Of a stretch of 48,907 bases of DNA, positions 8,824-16,168 are shown in pieces. Made by a program: the position numbers and the translations under genes. The stretch is from Oscillospiraceae bacterium (lineage in GTDB: Bacteria; Bacillota; Clostridia; Oscillospirales; Oscillospiraceae), in contig JAEEZZ010000072.1 in the NCBI GenBank assembly GCA_016292255.1, positions 1 to 48,907 of the forward strand. The letters run 5' to 3'. The notes below the pieces were generated by a model. It ran no database searches, was not told the DNA's origin, and worked only from the letters and a program-made list of their open reading frames with translations. Position 1 is the first letter of the stretch. Each line of letters begins with the position of its first letter.

Positions 8824-10395
8824 ATGAAGAAACCTGTTGTTTTAGTGATCATGGACGGCGTCGGCAAGGGCGACGGAGGCCCCGGCGACGCTGTGGCACA
8901 GGCCCGCACTCCGAATCTGGATTGGCTCTTTGCCTCCTGCCCCTATACCTGGCTCAAGGCCCACGGCACCGCCGTCGGCCTGCCTACAGACGACGATATG
9001 GGCAATTCCGAAGTGGGGCACAACGCCCTCGGCTGCGGCCAGATCTATTCCCAGGGCGCGAAGCTGGTGCAGGAATCCATCGAGAACGGCACGCTGTTCC
9101 AATCCAAGGCCTGGCGGGAGCTGATCGCCAACTGCAAGGAAAACAGCAAGACCCTGCATTTCCTGGGCCTGCTGTCTGACGGCAACGTGCATTCCAACAT
9201 CAGCCATCTGATCGCCCTGCTGCGAAAGGCCCGGGCGGAGGATCTGCCCAGCGTCTGCGTCCACGCCCTGCTGGACGGCCGTGACGTGCCCGCCACCTCT
9301 GCGCTGGAATACGTGGATCAGATTGAGGCCGTGCTGGCGGAGCTCTCCGACGCAGGCCACAATTACCGCATCGCTTCCGGCGGAGGCAGAATGAAGATCA
9401 CCATGGATCGCTATCAAGCCAACTGGGGCATGGTGGAGGCCGGCTGGAAGACCCACGTGTTGGGAGAGGGCCGTCAGTTTGCCAGCGCCCGGGAAGCCAT
9501 CGAGACCTACCGCGCCGAGGCCGAGGTGATCGACCAGGATCTCCCCGCCTTCGTGATTGCCAAGGACGGCGTCCCGGTGGGCCGGATCGAAAACGGCGAC
9601 TCCGTGATCCTCTACAACTTCCGGGGCGACCGGGCCCAGGAGATCTCCCTGGCCTTCGACCGCAAGGACTTTGATAAGTTCGAGCGTCCGGGCTACACCG
9701 GCGTCAAGTTCGCCGGAATGCTGGAATACGACGGCGACCTCAAGATCCCCTACAATTACCTGGTGGAGCCTCCCGTGATCAAGAACACCCTGACCGAGGT
9801 GCTCTGCGCCGCCGGTGTGCGGGAATACGCCCTTTCGGAGACGCAGAAATACGGCCACGTAACCTACTTCTGGAACGGCAACCGCTCCGGCAAGGTGGAC
9901 GAATCCCTGGAGGTCTACGAGGAGATCCCCTCCGATATCATCCCCTTTGAGTTTGCGCCCAAGATGAAGGCTGAGGAGATCACCGCCCGCATGGTGGAAA
10001 TGATGGCCGCGCACAAGTTCGACTTTCTGCGCTGCAACTTCCCCAACGGCGATATGGTGGGCCACACCGGCGTGATGGAGGCAGTCGTCACCGCGATGGA
10101 AGCCGTGGATACCGGCGTCGGCAAGATCATCGAGGCCGCGGACAAATACGGCTACTTGGTCTGCGTGACCGCCGATCACGGCAACGCCGATCAGATGCTG
10201 GAAACCAAGAAGGGCAAGACCTCCGTCCGCACGGCCCACAGCCTGAACCCCGTGCCCTTTATCATCTACGACCCGGATAGCAAGCACGTCTTCCGGGACG
10301 GAAAATACGGCCTGGCGAACGTAGCCCCCACCCTGCTGAAGCTTATGGATCTGGAAGCCCCCGCCTGCTGGGAGCCCTGCATGATCGAATTCTAA
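8824..10395 (+). CDS. gpmI: 2,3-bisphosphoglycerate-independent phosphoglycerate mutase
   Basis: A 523-residue alkaline-phosphatase-superfamily enzyme starting KKPVVLVIMDGVG, with the metal-binding serine in DDMGNSEVGHNALG, the substrate-binding HALLDGRDVPATSA, and the C-terminal VTADHGNADQM and TAHSLNPVPFI histidine sites. It interconverts 3- and 2-phosphoglycerate using manganese. GGAGG precedes the ATG. It is monocistronic; downstream is a long inverted repeat followed by tandem repeats and the tRNA-Pro promoter. Confidence 0.95.
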   Translation: MKKPVVLVIMDGVGKGDGGPGDAVAQARTPNLDWLFASCPYTWLKAHGTAVGLPTDDDMGNSEVGHNALGCGQIYSQGAKLVQESIENGTLFQSKAWRELIANCKENSKTLHFLGLLSDGNVHSNISHLIALLRKARAEDLPSVCVHALLDGRDVPATSALEYVDQIEAVLAELSDAGHNYRIASGGGRMKITMDRYQANWGMVEAGWKTHVLGEGRQFASAREAIETYRAEAEVIDQDLPAFVIAKDGVPVGRIENGDSVILYNFRGDRAQEISLAFDRKDFDKFERPGYTGVKFAGMLEYDGDLKIPYNYLVEPPVIKNTLTEVLCAAGVREYALSETQKYGHVTYFWNGNRSGKVDESLEVYEEIPSDIIPFEFAPKMKAEEITARMVEMMAAHKFDFLRCNFPNGDMVGHTGVMEAVVTAMEAVDTGVGKIIEAADKYGYLVCVTADHGNADQMLETKKGKTSVRTAHSLNPVPFIIYDPDSKHVFRDGKYGLANVAPTLLKLMDLEAPACWEPCMIEF

Positions 10396-10430
10396 GCAAG
10401 AAAGCTATCCCCTTCGTATCCCTTAAACTA

Positions 10431-10505
10431 TTTGGCGATTGGACAGAGTCCAGCCGCAGTATTCCGGCAGTTTTCCGAAAAAAGGCACTCTGCCCAATCG
10501 CCAAA
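10431..10505. terminator. long inverted repeat downstream of gpmI
   Basis: TTTGGCGATTGG (10431-10442) is perfectly complementary to CCAATCGCCAAA (10494-10505). The stem extends inward through CAGAGT/ACTCTG with one mismatch. The loop is about 35 nt and there is no T-run, so it may be an intergenic repeat or mRNA-end structure rather than a simple terminator. Confidence 0.5.
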
Positions 10506-10507
10506 TG

Positions 10508-10563
10508 CAAATACTCTGGCAAATACTCTGGCCGATCAGCACAAATACTCTGGCCGATCAGCA
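10508..10563. repeat. tandem 22-bp direct repeats before tRNA-Pro
   Basis: A 22-bp unit beginning CAAATACTCTGGCCGATCAG occurs at 10520-10541 and 10542-10563, perfectly tandem. A 12-bp partial copy lies at 10508-10519. The array ends 8 bp upstream of the -35 box of the tRNA promoter and may have grown by slippage. Confidence 0.8.
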
Positions 10564-10571
10564 AAAAACTG

Positions 10572-10600
10572 TTGACAATTCGGCCGATTGATTATATAAT
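10572..10600 (+). promoter_or_regulatory. consensus promoter of tRNA-Pro
   Basis: TTGACA (10572-10577), 17 bp, TATAAT (10595-10600): a perfect vegetative promoter ending 13 bp before the tRNA. Confidence 0.9.
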
Positions 10601-10613
10601 ATCTCAGCAGTTC

Positions 10614-10690
10614 CGGGGTGTGGCGAAGTTTGGTATCGCGCTTGGTTCGGGTCCAAGAGGCCGTGGGTTCGAATCCCGCCACTCCGACCA
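10614..10690 (+). tRNA. tRNA-Pro (anticodon CGG)
   Basis: A 77-nt cloverleaf. The acceptor CGGGGTG pairs with CACTCCG, with the CCA end encoded. The anticodon stem CTTGG/CCAAG encloses the loop TTCGGGT (anticodon CGG, reads CCG). The T arm contains GTGGGTTCGAATCCCGC. Its 3' 47 bases are the left attachment core of the integrated element, which rebuilt an intact tRNA on insertion. A hairpin with a T-run follows at 10693-10730. Confidence 0.95.
10644..10690 (+). other. attL core (47 bp, 3' half of tRNA-Pro)
   Basis: The 47 bases from the anticodon stem to the CCA end are repeated identically at 41375-41421. This is the classic footprint of a tyrosine-recombinase element that integrated into a tRNA 3' end. 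The integrase gene lies directly inside this end. Confidence 0.93.
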
Positions 10691-10692
10691 TC

Positions 10693-10730
10693 AAAACCAC
10701 TGTTTTCTGTTGAAAATGGTGGTTTTTCTT
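10693..10730 (+). terminator. hairpin terminator after tRNA-Pro / integrase
   Basis: AAAACCAC (10693-10700) pairs with GTGGTTTT (10719-10726), followed by a T-rich run. It lies inside the element, so it replaces the tRNA's own terminator now displaced to 41424-41464. It could also end integrase mRNA from the other side. Confidence 0.65.
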
Positions 10731-10797
10731 TGCTTTTTCACGAGTAAAACTGTGCAAAATGACGGATTATTTGACGGGTTGAATCAAGATTGCAAAA

Positions 10798-10841
10798 AGT
10801 TCTAATGAAAGTTCTAATCAAAGTACCGTTTTTGTTCTAAT
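10798..10841 (+). repeat. left arm-type direct repeats
   Basis: AGTTCTAATGAA at 10798 and AGTTCTAATCAA at 10810 are tandem 12-mers; a third partial copy GTTCTAAT starts at 10834. The same 12-mer occurs twice at the other end (41217, 41228). The position beside attL and the integrase stop suggests arm-type integrase or excisionase binding sites. Confidence 0.7.
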
Positions 10842-12000
10842 ATAAAAGGTCTTTGCAGAGTTCATTTCCTACAGAATTTAGATGTTTGTTCGTCAAATGT
10901 CCATAAATGTTGCCCGTGGTAGAAATATCTGCATGACCTAACCACGACTGAACATCCTTTAGATTGCGTCCCTTTTCCAAAAGCATACTTGCGCAACTGT
11001 GGCGTAGATCGTGGAGCCGGATAACCGGCAGATTGTACTTCTTCAAAAGTTGCTTGAACTTCCTTGTAATGTAGTCTGGCGCATAAGTCCGGCCATCATC
11101 CCATGTAAACACATAATCATTATCAACGTACTGTTCACGGAACAACGCTTTATTTCGCTCCTTCCGTTCCCTTGCGTCAATAAAAATCTGTTCAATTTCT
11201 GGAGGCATGGGATAAGTCCGATAGCTTGATTCTGTTTTCGTATCATCCTTTTCGACAACGGTTGAAAAACGGGAAACAACGTGCTTGATTGTTACTTGCT
11301 TGTTCGTAAAATCCAGACTGTCAAATTTGAGTCCTAACAATTCACTTCGACGCAAGCCATAAACGGCAGTAACAATAATCATGGGTGCAATGGGTTCATC
11401 TTTCACAGCTTCAAACAAGGTTCTTACCTGGTCAGTATCGTAAAAGTTAGGCTTATACTTCACTTTCTTCGGGCGCTTGATACTCTTGCAAGGATTATCG
11501 ACGATCTTCTTTTTCGTCTTTGCGTCCTCGAAAATTTGAGACAGAATTGCCAGATAGTTTCTGACACTCTTATTCGATAACGCACCGCCAGTCTTTTTGT
11601 TCCCCTGCTTGGATAAAAAGGTTGAAAATTCTTGCACCATCTCAGGCGTAATGTCTGAGACAAGCAACTGTGGCGCTTTATTGAAGTACGGCAAAATGTG
11701 AACGTCCACGCAATTTTTATAGCCCTGGTAAGTAATAGGGTCATAAACAAATTGCGCTGCATCAACCCACGTCTTGATGTAACTGACAAAGGTAATCTTC
11801 TCTGGTACTTGGAGAATCACGGGCAAGTCATTATACTTGTCAATCAATTCTGCAAGTTTCTTCTGTGCTGCTCTCTTGTTATGACCGCTTGTAGAATAAC
11901 CGGTTGAAATCCATTTCTGTTTCTTGTTCCCGTCGCTATCAATAAGATTGAGTACGGCATAGTAATTGTTCTTCTTGATTTGCAGACTCCCTGTAACCAT
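10837..12000 (-). CDS. int: tyrosine recombinase integrase of the element
   Basis: The start at 12000 (MVTGSLQIKK) has AGGAGGT upstream; a longer frame to 12054 lacks one. The 387 residues have an N-terminal arm-binding region (KKNNYYAVLNLID), a SAM-like core-binding domain, and the catalytic domain with Arg in TAVYGLRRSELLG, RLHDLRHSCASML, and GHADISTTGNIYGH carrying the nucleophilic Tyr. It should catalyse tRNA-Pro integration and excision with the excisionase-like gene upstream. It reads toward attL, as in many phages and ICEs. Confidence 0.93.
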   Translation of the reverse strand: MVTGSLQIKKNNYYAVLNLIDSDGNKKQKWISTGYSTSGHNKRAAQKKLAELIDKYNDLPVILQVPEKITFVSYIKTWVDAAQFVYDPITYQGYKNCVDVHILPYFNKAPQLLVSDITPEMVQEFSTFLSKQGNKKTGGALSNKSVRNYLAILSQIFEDAKTKKKIVDNPCKSIKRPKKVKYKPNFYDTDQVRTLFEAVKDEPIAPMIIVTAVYGLRRSELLGLKFDSLDFTNKQVTIKHVVSRFSTVVEKDDTKTESSYRTYPMPPEIEQIFIDARERKERNKALFREQYVDNDYVFTWDDGRTYAPDYITRKFKQLLKKYNLPVIRLHDLRHSCASMLLEKGRNLKDVQSWLGHADISTTGNIYGHLTNKHLNSVGNELCKDLLY

Positions 12001-12072
12001 CTTCCTACCTCCTATCAGATGGGAGCTGCTGCTATAATTGTTGTCTGTCATCATATCAACAAGGCATCCCCT

Positions 12073-12270
12073 TTACACCAGAACAGAATCCCGTACAAAA
12101 CGGATAAGCTCTGTTTTGGGGATTAAATAGGGTTTGCCAATGTTTAACCTTTTAATCTTCTTTTCTTCTATTAACCTATATACTCGATACGGCTTGATGT
12201 TCAGCGCATCGGCAACATCTTTAATACTAAGTACATCTCTATAATCTTCAAACATTAAATCCAAATTCAC
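12073..12270 (-). CDS. excisionase-like helix-turn-helix protein
   Basis: A 65-residue protein with the MerR/Xis-type winged HTH pattern LSIKDVADALNIKPYRVYRLIEEKKIKRLNIGK, ending in a hydrophobic tail. Such proteins upstream of tyrosine integrases usually direct excision or act as regulators. The start is unclear (GTG at 12270, a TTG at 12264 or ATG at 12255); AAGGA at about 12280 fits the TTG best. It lies 18 bp upstream of the long integrase frame, so the two are one transcript from the promoter at 12312-12340. Confidence 0.8.
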   Translation of the reverse strand: MNLDLMFEDYRDVLSIKDVADALNIKPYRVYRLIEEKKIKRLNIGKPYLIPKTELIRFVRDSVLV

Positions 12271-12284
12271 TATTCCTTTTCATA

Positions 12285-12340
12285 CGCTTTCGCATACTTA
12301 GGGTATGCTTTATTATACTTCTGTTTCTTCTATTCGTCAA
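12285..12340 (-). promoter_or_regulatory. promoter and operator-like dyads for xis-int
   Basis: On the minus strand TTGACG (12335-12340), 17 bp, TATAAT (12312-12317). Just downstream lie the dyads GCATAC-TTAGG-GTATGC and CATACGC/GCATAC (about 12288-12309), good candidates for operator sites controlling excision. Confidence 0.7.
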
Positions 12341-12366
12341 GAGTTTTTTCAGTAAATCAATTACTA

Positions 12367-12849
12367 TTATCTGAAACATTCAGTTTCAAAAACCATAATA
12401 GTACCATAGTGTTCTTTGGAGTTGTAAATATCTACGCCCTCCAAAGTCAGATCGCCAATACCAAACTCTTTTTCTGCGACTGGATTAAGCAAAGCGGCCT
12501 CGATTGCCTGAGATAAGCAATCCGCACGATTGCCAACAAAACCTTCCATCTTAAAATCATCAAGTAAATCACGACTGCAAACACAGTACACGACGATACG
12601 GCATTTCTTTGTTTGCGCATAAAACGCCGGAATATCGCAATCAAAAAAGATATATGCGCCTTTGTCGCTCAACGTATCATCTATGAACAAGTGTGATTTC
12701 ACATGATCGTCAAACAACTGCTTTCTTTGAGCCGTTCCCATGTTGGTATCTTCTGTGTCTGCAAGCAGTATCTTCATAACATCATCTGATGTAAATAGCA
12801 GTTTTTTGATATTGATTTTGAATAATCCTCTATCTTTAATTCCCTTCAT
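12367..12849 (-). CDS. putative neck / tail-completion protein
   Basis: A 160-residue protein read from the ATG at 12849, preceded by GAGG and overlapping the upstream gene by 14 bp. The pattern is a β-rich chain (SHLFIDDTLSDKGAYIFFDC, KKCRIVVYCVCSRD), then GNRADCLSQAIEAALLNP, a FGIGDLTLEGVDIYNS strand and GTIMVFETECF. This resembles small phage neck or tail-completion proteins, but no named family is certain. It follows the structural genes, which supports a virion role. An alternative is an unrelated accessory protein. Confidence 0.4.
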   Translation of the reverse strand: MKGIKDRGLFKINIKKLLFTSDDVMKILLADTEDTNMGTAQRKQLFDDHVKSHLFIDDTLSDKGAYIFFDCDIPAFYAQTKKCRIVVYCVCSRDLLDDFKMEGFVGNRADCLSQAIEAALLNPVAEKEFGIGDLTLEGVDIYNSKEHYGTIMVFETECFR

Positions 12850-13108
12850 TCCCGGCCTCTTTCTTCTTTCTGTTCTTTGTTTTCGGGACATTCACCCGTG
12901 GCGCTTTTTCAAAAGTGCCTAATTTTTTTGCCGCATAAGCAGCGTTAATACCATCTACGATTTGCCGATAGTTGTACTCGGTCAAGCCTCTATCGCCATT
13001 CTCAACCTGGACAATAAGCGGTTGAGAGAGATCACAGTAATGTGCTACATCTCTTGTAGAGAGTCCGCGCAGTTCTCTATATTCTTTGAGCTGTTGTCTA
13101 TTGAGCAT
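12836..13108 (-). CDS. XRE-family transcription regulator
   Basis: A 90-residue protein with an N-terminal Cro/C1 HTH (LKEYRELRGLSTRDVAHYCDLSQPLIVQVENGDRGLTEYNY, split here over residues 7-47) and a basic C-terminal tail (VPKTKNRKKKEAG). It lies among structural genes but is separated from the upstream one by a strong terminator at 13137-13182. It is therefore expressed from read-through or its own promoter. It could link late gene expression to the excision genes downstream. Confidence 0.8.
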   Translation of the reverse strand: MLNRQQLKEYRELRGLSTRDVAHYCDLSQPLIVQVENGDRGLTEYNYRQIVDGINAAYAAKKLGTFEKAPRVNVPKTKNRKKKEAGNEGN

Positions 13109-13136
13109 TTAAGCCTCCTTAGATTTCAAAATTTCG

Positions 13137-13182
13137 TAAAAAAATCGAACCTTCGGGGCGACGATTGCCGCCCAAAAGGTTC
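13137..13182 (-). terminator. strong terminator between structural gene and XRE gene
   Basis: On the minus strand GAACCTT...AAGGTTC (13147-13153 with 13176-13182) with an inner GGGCG/CGCCC stem is followed by seven T residues. It should end most transcripts from the scaffold-capsid operon before the regulator and the neck-like gene. Confidence 0.85.
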
Positions 13183-13277
13183 AATAGTATTTAATCAAGA
13201 AAAGAGAAAGATGTAGAAATGAGTCACTTTATTTTTTATTGCCAAAAATGGAGGATAAATATTTTATATCAGTTGGA

Positions 13278-14033
13278 TTACTCTGCATCATCGGTAAGCT
13301 CGACCATATCAATCACATTACCGTCTTTGTCCTCGCAAAGATCAAACTGTAGGGTAATGCTTGCAGGATCGCCCTCAGAGCTGAAGGACAGGTCGAAGTT
13401 GCGCTGGACAGTAGCCTTGTAAGCAGTAATGACGAACGGAGTCAACAGACCATCCTCGTCCTTGTCCAGAGTTTTCATAGTGATGTAGTAGTCCTTCGGC
13501 AGTTTCTTTGAATTGAAAGAAACCTTCTTGACGCCGGAAGAACGGCTGACAATATAGCCAACCTCATACTCGCTATCCACGGCAATATCGGCAGCGGTAG
13601 TAGCACTAAACTCATTGCTTGCGTAAGTACCGGCAATAGCGGCGCTTTCGTCGCCAAAAGAGCCAGCGGGATAAGCAAACACAGTACCGGAAACGATAGA
13701 CGCACCGGAAGGCAGAGTCAGAGCCAGCTTGCCAGCGGTAGTACACTTAACCGTCTGACGGTCAGCATACACAGCACTATTTTCAACAACGCCATCGGAC
13801 ATCAGCGCAAACAGCTTAAAGGGATAAACCTGAGCCTCAATGCTCATAGTACCCTGAATAGGATTCTGGAAAGCAATCTTGCGGGAACCCTTTGCCATAG
13901 CATAGACGCTATCGCCAGAAATACCCGCTGTAGTAGTATTAGCGGTATCAAAATTCAGAAACGGCACTTTATTCTTCAAGATACGAATGTCAACATCGCA
14001 AACTTGACGATTGGCCTTATTCAGATCAGGCAT
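13278..14033 (-). CDS. putative virion structural protein (tail tube-like)
   Basis: A 251-residue β-rich protein starting MPDLNKANRQVCDVDIRI with FDTANTTTAGISGDSVYAM, GTMSIEAQVYPFKLFALMSDG and, near the end, YKATVQRNFDLSFSSEGDP followed by ITLQFDLCEDKDG. A central insert of about 60 residues (TLPSGASIVSGTV to NEFSATTAADI) looks like an added β-sandwich domain. Its place right after the capsid gene and the β-strand pattern suggest a tail-tube or other abundant virion protein. I know similar patterns from large Firmicutes phages but cannot confirm the family. A capsid decoration protein is the main alternative. Confidence 0.5.
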   Translation of the reverse strand: MPDLNKANRQVCDVDIRILKNKVPFLNFDTANTTTAGISGDSVYAMAKGSRKIAFQNPIQGTMSIEAQVYPFKLFALMSDGVVENSAVYADRQTVKCTTAGKLALTLPSGASIVSGTVFAYPAGSFGDESAAIAGTYASNEFSATTAADIAVDSEYEVGYIVSRSSGVKKVSFNSKKLPKDYYITMKTLDKDEDGLLTPFVITAYKATVQRNFDLSFSSEGDPASITLQFDLCEDKDGNVIDMVELTDDAE

Positions 14034-14119
14034 TTGTAAGCCTCCTTTTCATTTTTATATTTGGAGTAAATAGAATGCCCCACCTTCATAGGCAGGGCAA
14101 TAGAATAATGATTATACGA

Positions 14120-14944
14120 TTAACCTACTTCCAGGACGGAAACGCCGTCAGCATGAAGCAGCTTAGTAGCATACATTTCGCTTGCAACAAGGTCAGTGCA
14201 AAGCAGTTTGGCCTCGCGCTCCTCCTCAATGGAAGGAATCTGCTGCCAGATAACGCCAAGAGCGTCTTTCTTCACGATAGCAAGCAGAGACTTACTATTG
14301 TTGTAAGTACCGTTATTGGAAACGTACACGGGAATTGTGCCATTCCAATAGCCGATAATACCATCCTTGATAATACCATTACCATTAGCAGCATAAGTCT
14401 TGGTAGCATCGGTGAAGGCACTCATGCCCATGAAAGCAGAACGCAGACGGGAGTTAATCAGAATGCCCGCGAAGGTGTCATTATCAACATCGTCACCAAA
14501 CACGTCAAAAGCCGCGTCAACATCAGCCTGGGTCAGAGCAGTCAGAGTAGAATCCTTGTAAGTAGCTTCGGCAAGAATTGAAGCGACAAGATCAGCGTCA
14601 GCGGCCTGTGCAAGTGTTTCACCAAGCTGCCGCGCCATGCGGTCTTTCATGTTGCCTTTAACCTGAGTAGCTTCCTTATCGTAGATACGCACAGAGTTAC
14701 CGACCTGCTTAATTGTAGCTTGGTTATCGGTCATAGAAGCGGCATTGGGAACAAGCGCAGTACCCTTTGTTACGACTGTAGCATTGCCAATACGATCAAA
14801 TGTAGGGAAATGGACAGTATCACCATAGGTAGTAATATCATCCACCAAATCAGTATAGTCCGTCGCAAGCCGACCAGCGCGGAGCTTAACGCCAAGCGCA
14901 CTATTCATAACGTCGGCAAACACTTCGGGAACAATAATAGCCAT
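14120..14944 (-). CDS. major capsid protein (HK97 fold, N4-gp56/P22-coat-like)
   Basis: A 274-residue protein starting MAIIVPEVFADVMNSALGVK, with the segments GDTVHFPTFDRIG, NQATIKQVGNSVRIYDKEA, and the C-terminal GTIPVYVSNNGTYNNSKS and LLCTDLVASEMYATKLLHAD. This arrangement is typical of phage major capsid proteins following a scaffold gene. It lies 73 bp after the scaffold gene and 86 bp before the putative tube gene, all on the minus strand. A ribosome site AGGAGG precedes the ATG. No maturation protease gene was seen nearby. Confidence 0.8.
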   Translation of the reverse strand: MAIIVPEVFADVMNSALGVKLRAGRLATDYTDLVDDITTYGDTVHFPTFDRIGNATVVTKGTALVPNAASMTDNQATIKQVGNSVRIYDKEATQVKGNMKDRMARQLGETLAQAADADLVASILAEATYKDSTLTALTQADVDAAFDVFGDDVDNDTFAGILINSRLRSAFMGMSAFTDATKTYAANGNGIIKDGIIGYWNGTIPVYVSNNGTYNNSKSLLAIVKKDALGVIWQQIPSIEEEREAKLLCTDLVASEMYATKLLHADGVSVLEVG

Positions 14945-15017
14945 TGTATAATAGCCTCCTTTTTAGTATGTTTTGTTTTTATAGATAAACACGAATTATC
15001 GTGGATATATGGTAGGA

Positions 15018-15536
15018 TTATGCACGTCCCACCAAATGACGGTACAGTTCAGGGTTTTCGTTAAAGAGTTTCACTCTTTCGTCCATGTTCATCTTCGCAA
15101 ATTCTTCCTTTGTCAGTTGATCGCCGGATTTATGACTTGCGGGAACATACCCATCCTTTTGTACCTTCGCCTGAACCGCATCATCAACAGCCTTCTTGTA
15201 CACAGCCGCAAAAGCCTTAATATCAGCATCAGACTTAAAATAGTCAGCAAACCCCTTGTCAATGCCGTTTTCGGAAAGAGAATCAAGCAGGGCAACCCGC
15301 TTTTCCTTTGCTTCCAACTCGGCAATACGACGTTCAAGATCAAGTTCTGCCTCAGACTTTTCAGCCGGAGTAAGTTCTGCAATCTTAGCCTTTAGTTCGT
15401 TGACCTTTTTTGAATACTCAGTCCGTACCTTGTCACCGGCGCCCTGTAACTTCTTTGCCAGTTCGCCTTTTGTCATGGTAACGGTTTCTTCGTTTTCATT
15501 CTCCACGGTTTCCGTGGTCTTTTCATTCTCATTCAT
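15018..15536 (-). CDS. phage scaffold protein (GP20/DUF4355-like)
   Basis: A 172-residue, highly charged and mainly helical protein: an acidic N-terminus (MNENEKTTETVENENEET), a central coiled coil (ERRIAELEAKEKRVALLDSL), NGIDKGFADYFKSDADIKAF and the C-terminal GDQLTKEEFAKMNMDERVKL with a basic end. This is the architecture of capsid scaffold proteins, which guide assembly of the procapsid and are then lost. It lies directly upstream of the capsid gene. An AGAGGT ribosome site precedes the ATG. Confidence 0.8.
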   Translation of the reverse strand: MNENEKTTETVENENEETVTMTKGELAKKLQGAGDKVRTEYSKKVNELKAKIAELTPAEKSEAELDLERRIAELEAKEKRVALLDSLSENGIDKGFADYFKSDADIKAFAAVYKKAVDDAVQAKVQKDGYVPASHKSGDQLTKEEFAKMNMDERVKLFNENPELYRHLVGRA

Positions 15537-15628
15537 TTTTTACCTCTTTCTGTGTTTATGTCTTATCGCCCTAATAATAGTTCGACGGACACACCCACGA
15601 TCATTAGTTGTAAATGTAAAATAAAATG

Positions 15629-15730
15629 GCGCATTTATCGGCTGCGCCGAACCGCTTTATAGAAAGAAATGACGCACTTAACGGCAGCGCCAAACCGTTT
15701 TTAGAAAGGAGCGCATTTAACGGCTGCGCC
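15629..15730 (-). repeat. three 20-nt hairpin repeats upstream of scaffold gene
   Basis: Imperfect copies of GGCGCAGCCGTTAAATGCGC (minus strand) lie at 15711-15730, 15672-15691 and 15629-15648, with units 39 and 43 bp apart. GCGCA/TGCGC can pair inside each copy. Flanking bases (TTTCT, CGGTT) are also shared. Confidence 0.8.
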
Positions 15731-15784
15731 TACCGTTCGATTAAAGTTGATTATGGTTGACATCTCTTTGATCGTATATGTAAA

Positions 15785-15843
15785 ACCCCTTGTATCGGGA
15801 GGGGTATTTACGCAAAAAAATAAGGCCGCCAAAAATGGCGACC
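15785..15843 (-). terminator. two consecutive terminator-like hairpins
   Basis: On the minus strand TCGCCA/TGGCGG followed by TTATTTTTTT (15812-15843), then ACCCCT/AGGGGT followed by TTTTAC (15785-15805). They would end the operon that comes from 23290 before the scaffold genes. Confidence 0.65.
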
Positions 15844-15888
15844 TATATATATTGTCAATCATCAAGGAGGTTAGATTGACCGAATCAG

Positions 15889-16065
15889 TTAGTTTATAAT
15901 CTTTGTAATTTTTTCAAGCGTCGTGCGGTCAAACAGTACGCGCCCACTAAGCCAATGGCTTAGTTTTACAGGGGTAATGCCGATGCTCGCCGCAAAATCA
16001 CGCTTCAAAATCTTGTTCTGCTTGCAATAAAGCTCAACTTCGTGTTGCAGCGTTGCCACCGGCAT
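15889..16065 (-). CDS. small helix-turn-helix protein
   Basis: About 58 residues (MPVATLQHEVELYCKQNK..., then KRDFAASIGITPVKLSHWLSG). The AASIGITPVKLSHWLSGR segment has the pattern of an XRE-type HTH. GGAGG lies only 3 bases before the ATG at 16065, so the GTG two codons on may be the true start; a longer frame reaches 16089. It comes after the zinc protein gene and before the terminators, as the last gene of the large minus operon. It is probably a DNA-binding regulator. Confidence 0.65.
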   Translation of the reverse strand: MPVATLQHEVELYCKQNKILKRDFAASIGITPVKLSHWLSGRVLFDRTTLEKITKIIN

Positions 16066-16168
16066 ACACCTCCCAATTAAAGTAAACAAAGACTTTCAAA
16101 AGACTTTCATATTATCAAATTTGTCAAATATCATAGTAACTACTCAACCTTTCGGAGTTTGCAAGGGA

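Larger units (their letters stand above)
15537..15888 (-). other. non-coding leader region of the scaffold-capsid genes
   Basis: No gene is visible in these 352 bp. It holds two hairpins with T-runs on the minus strand (15785-15805 and 15812-15843) and, after them, three hairpin-forming direct repeats (15629-15730). Structure is concentrated directly upstream of the virion genes, so the region probably controls them. Confidence 0.6.

Noticed and set aside
8842-10287. Minus-strand frame of 481 residues over gpmI
   Set aside because: It is an antisense shadow with His/Gly/Val-rich composition typical of reversed high-GC codons.
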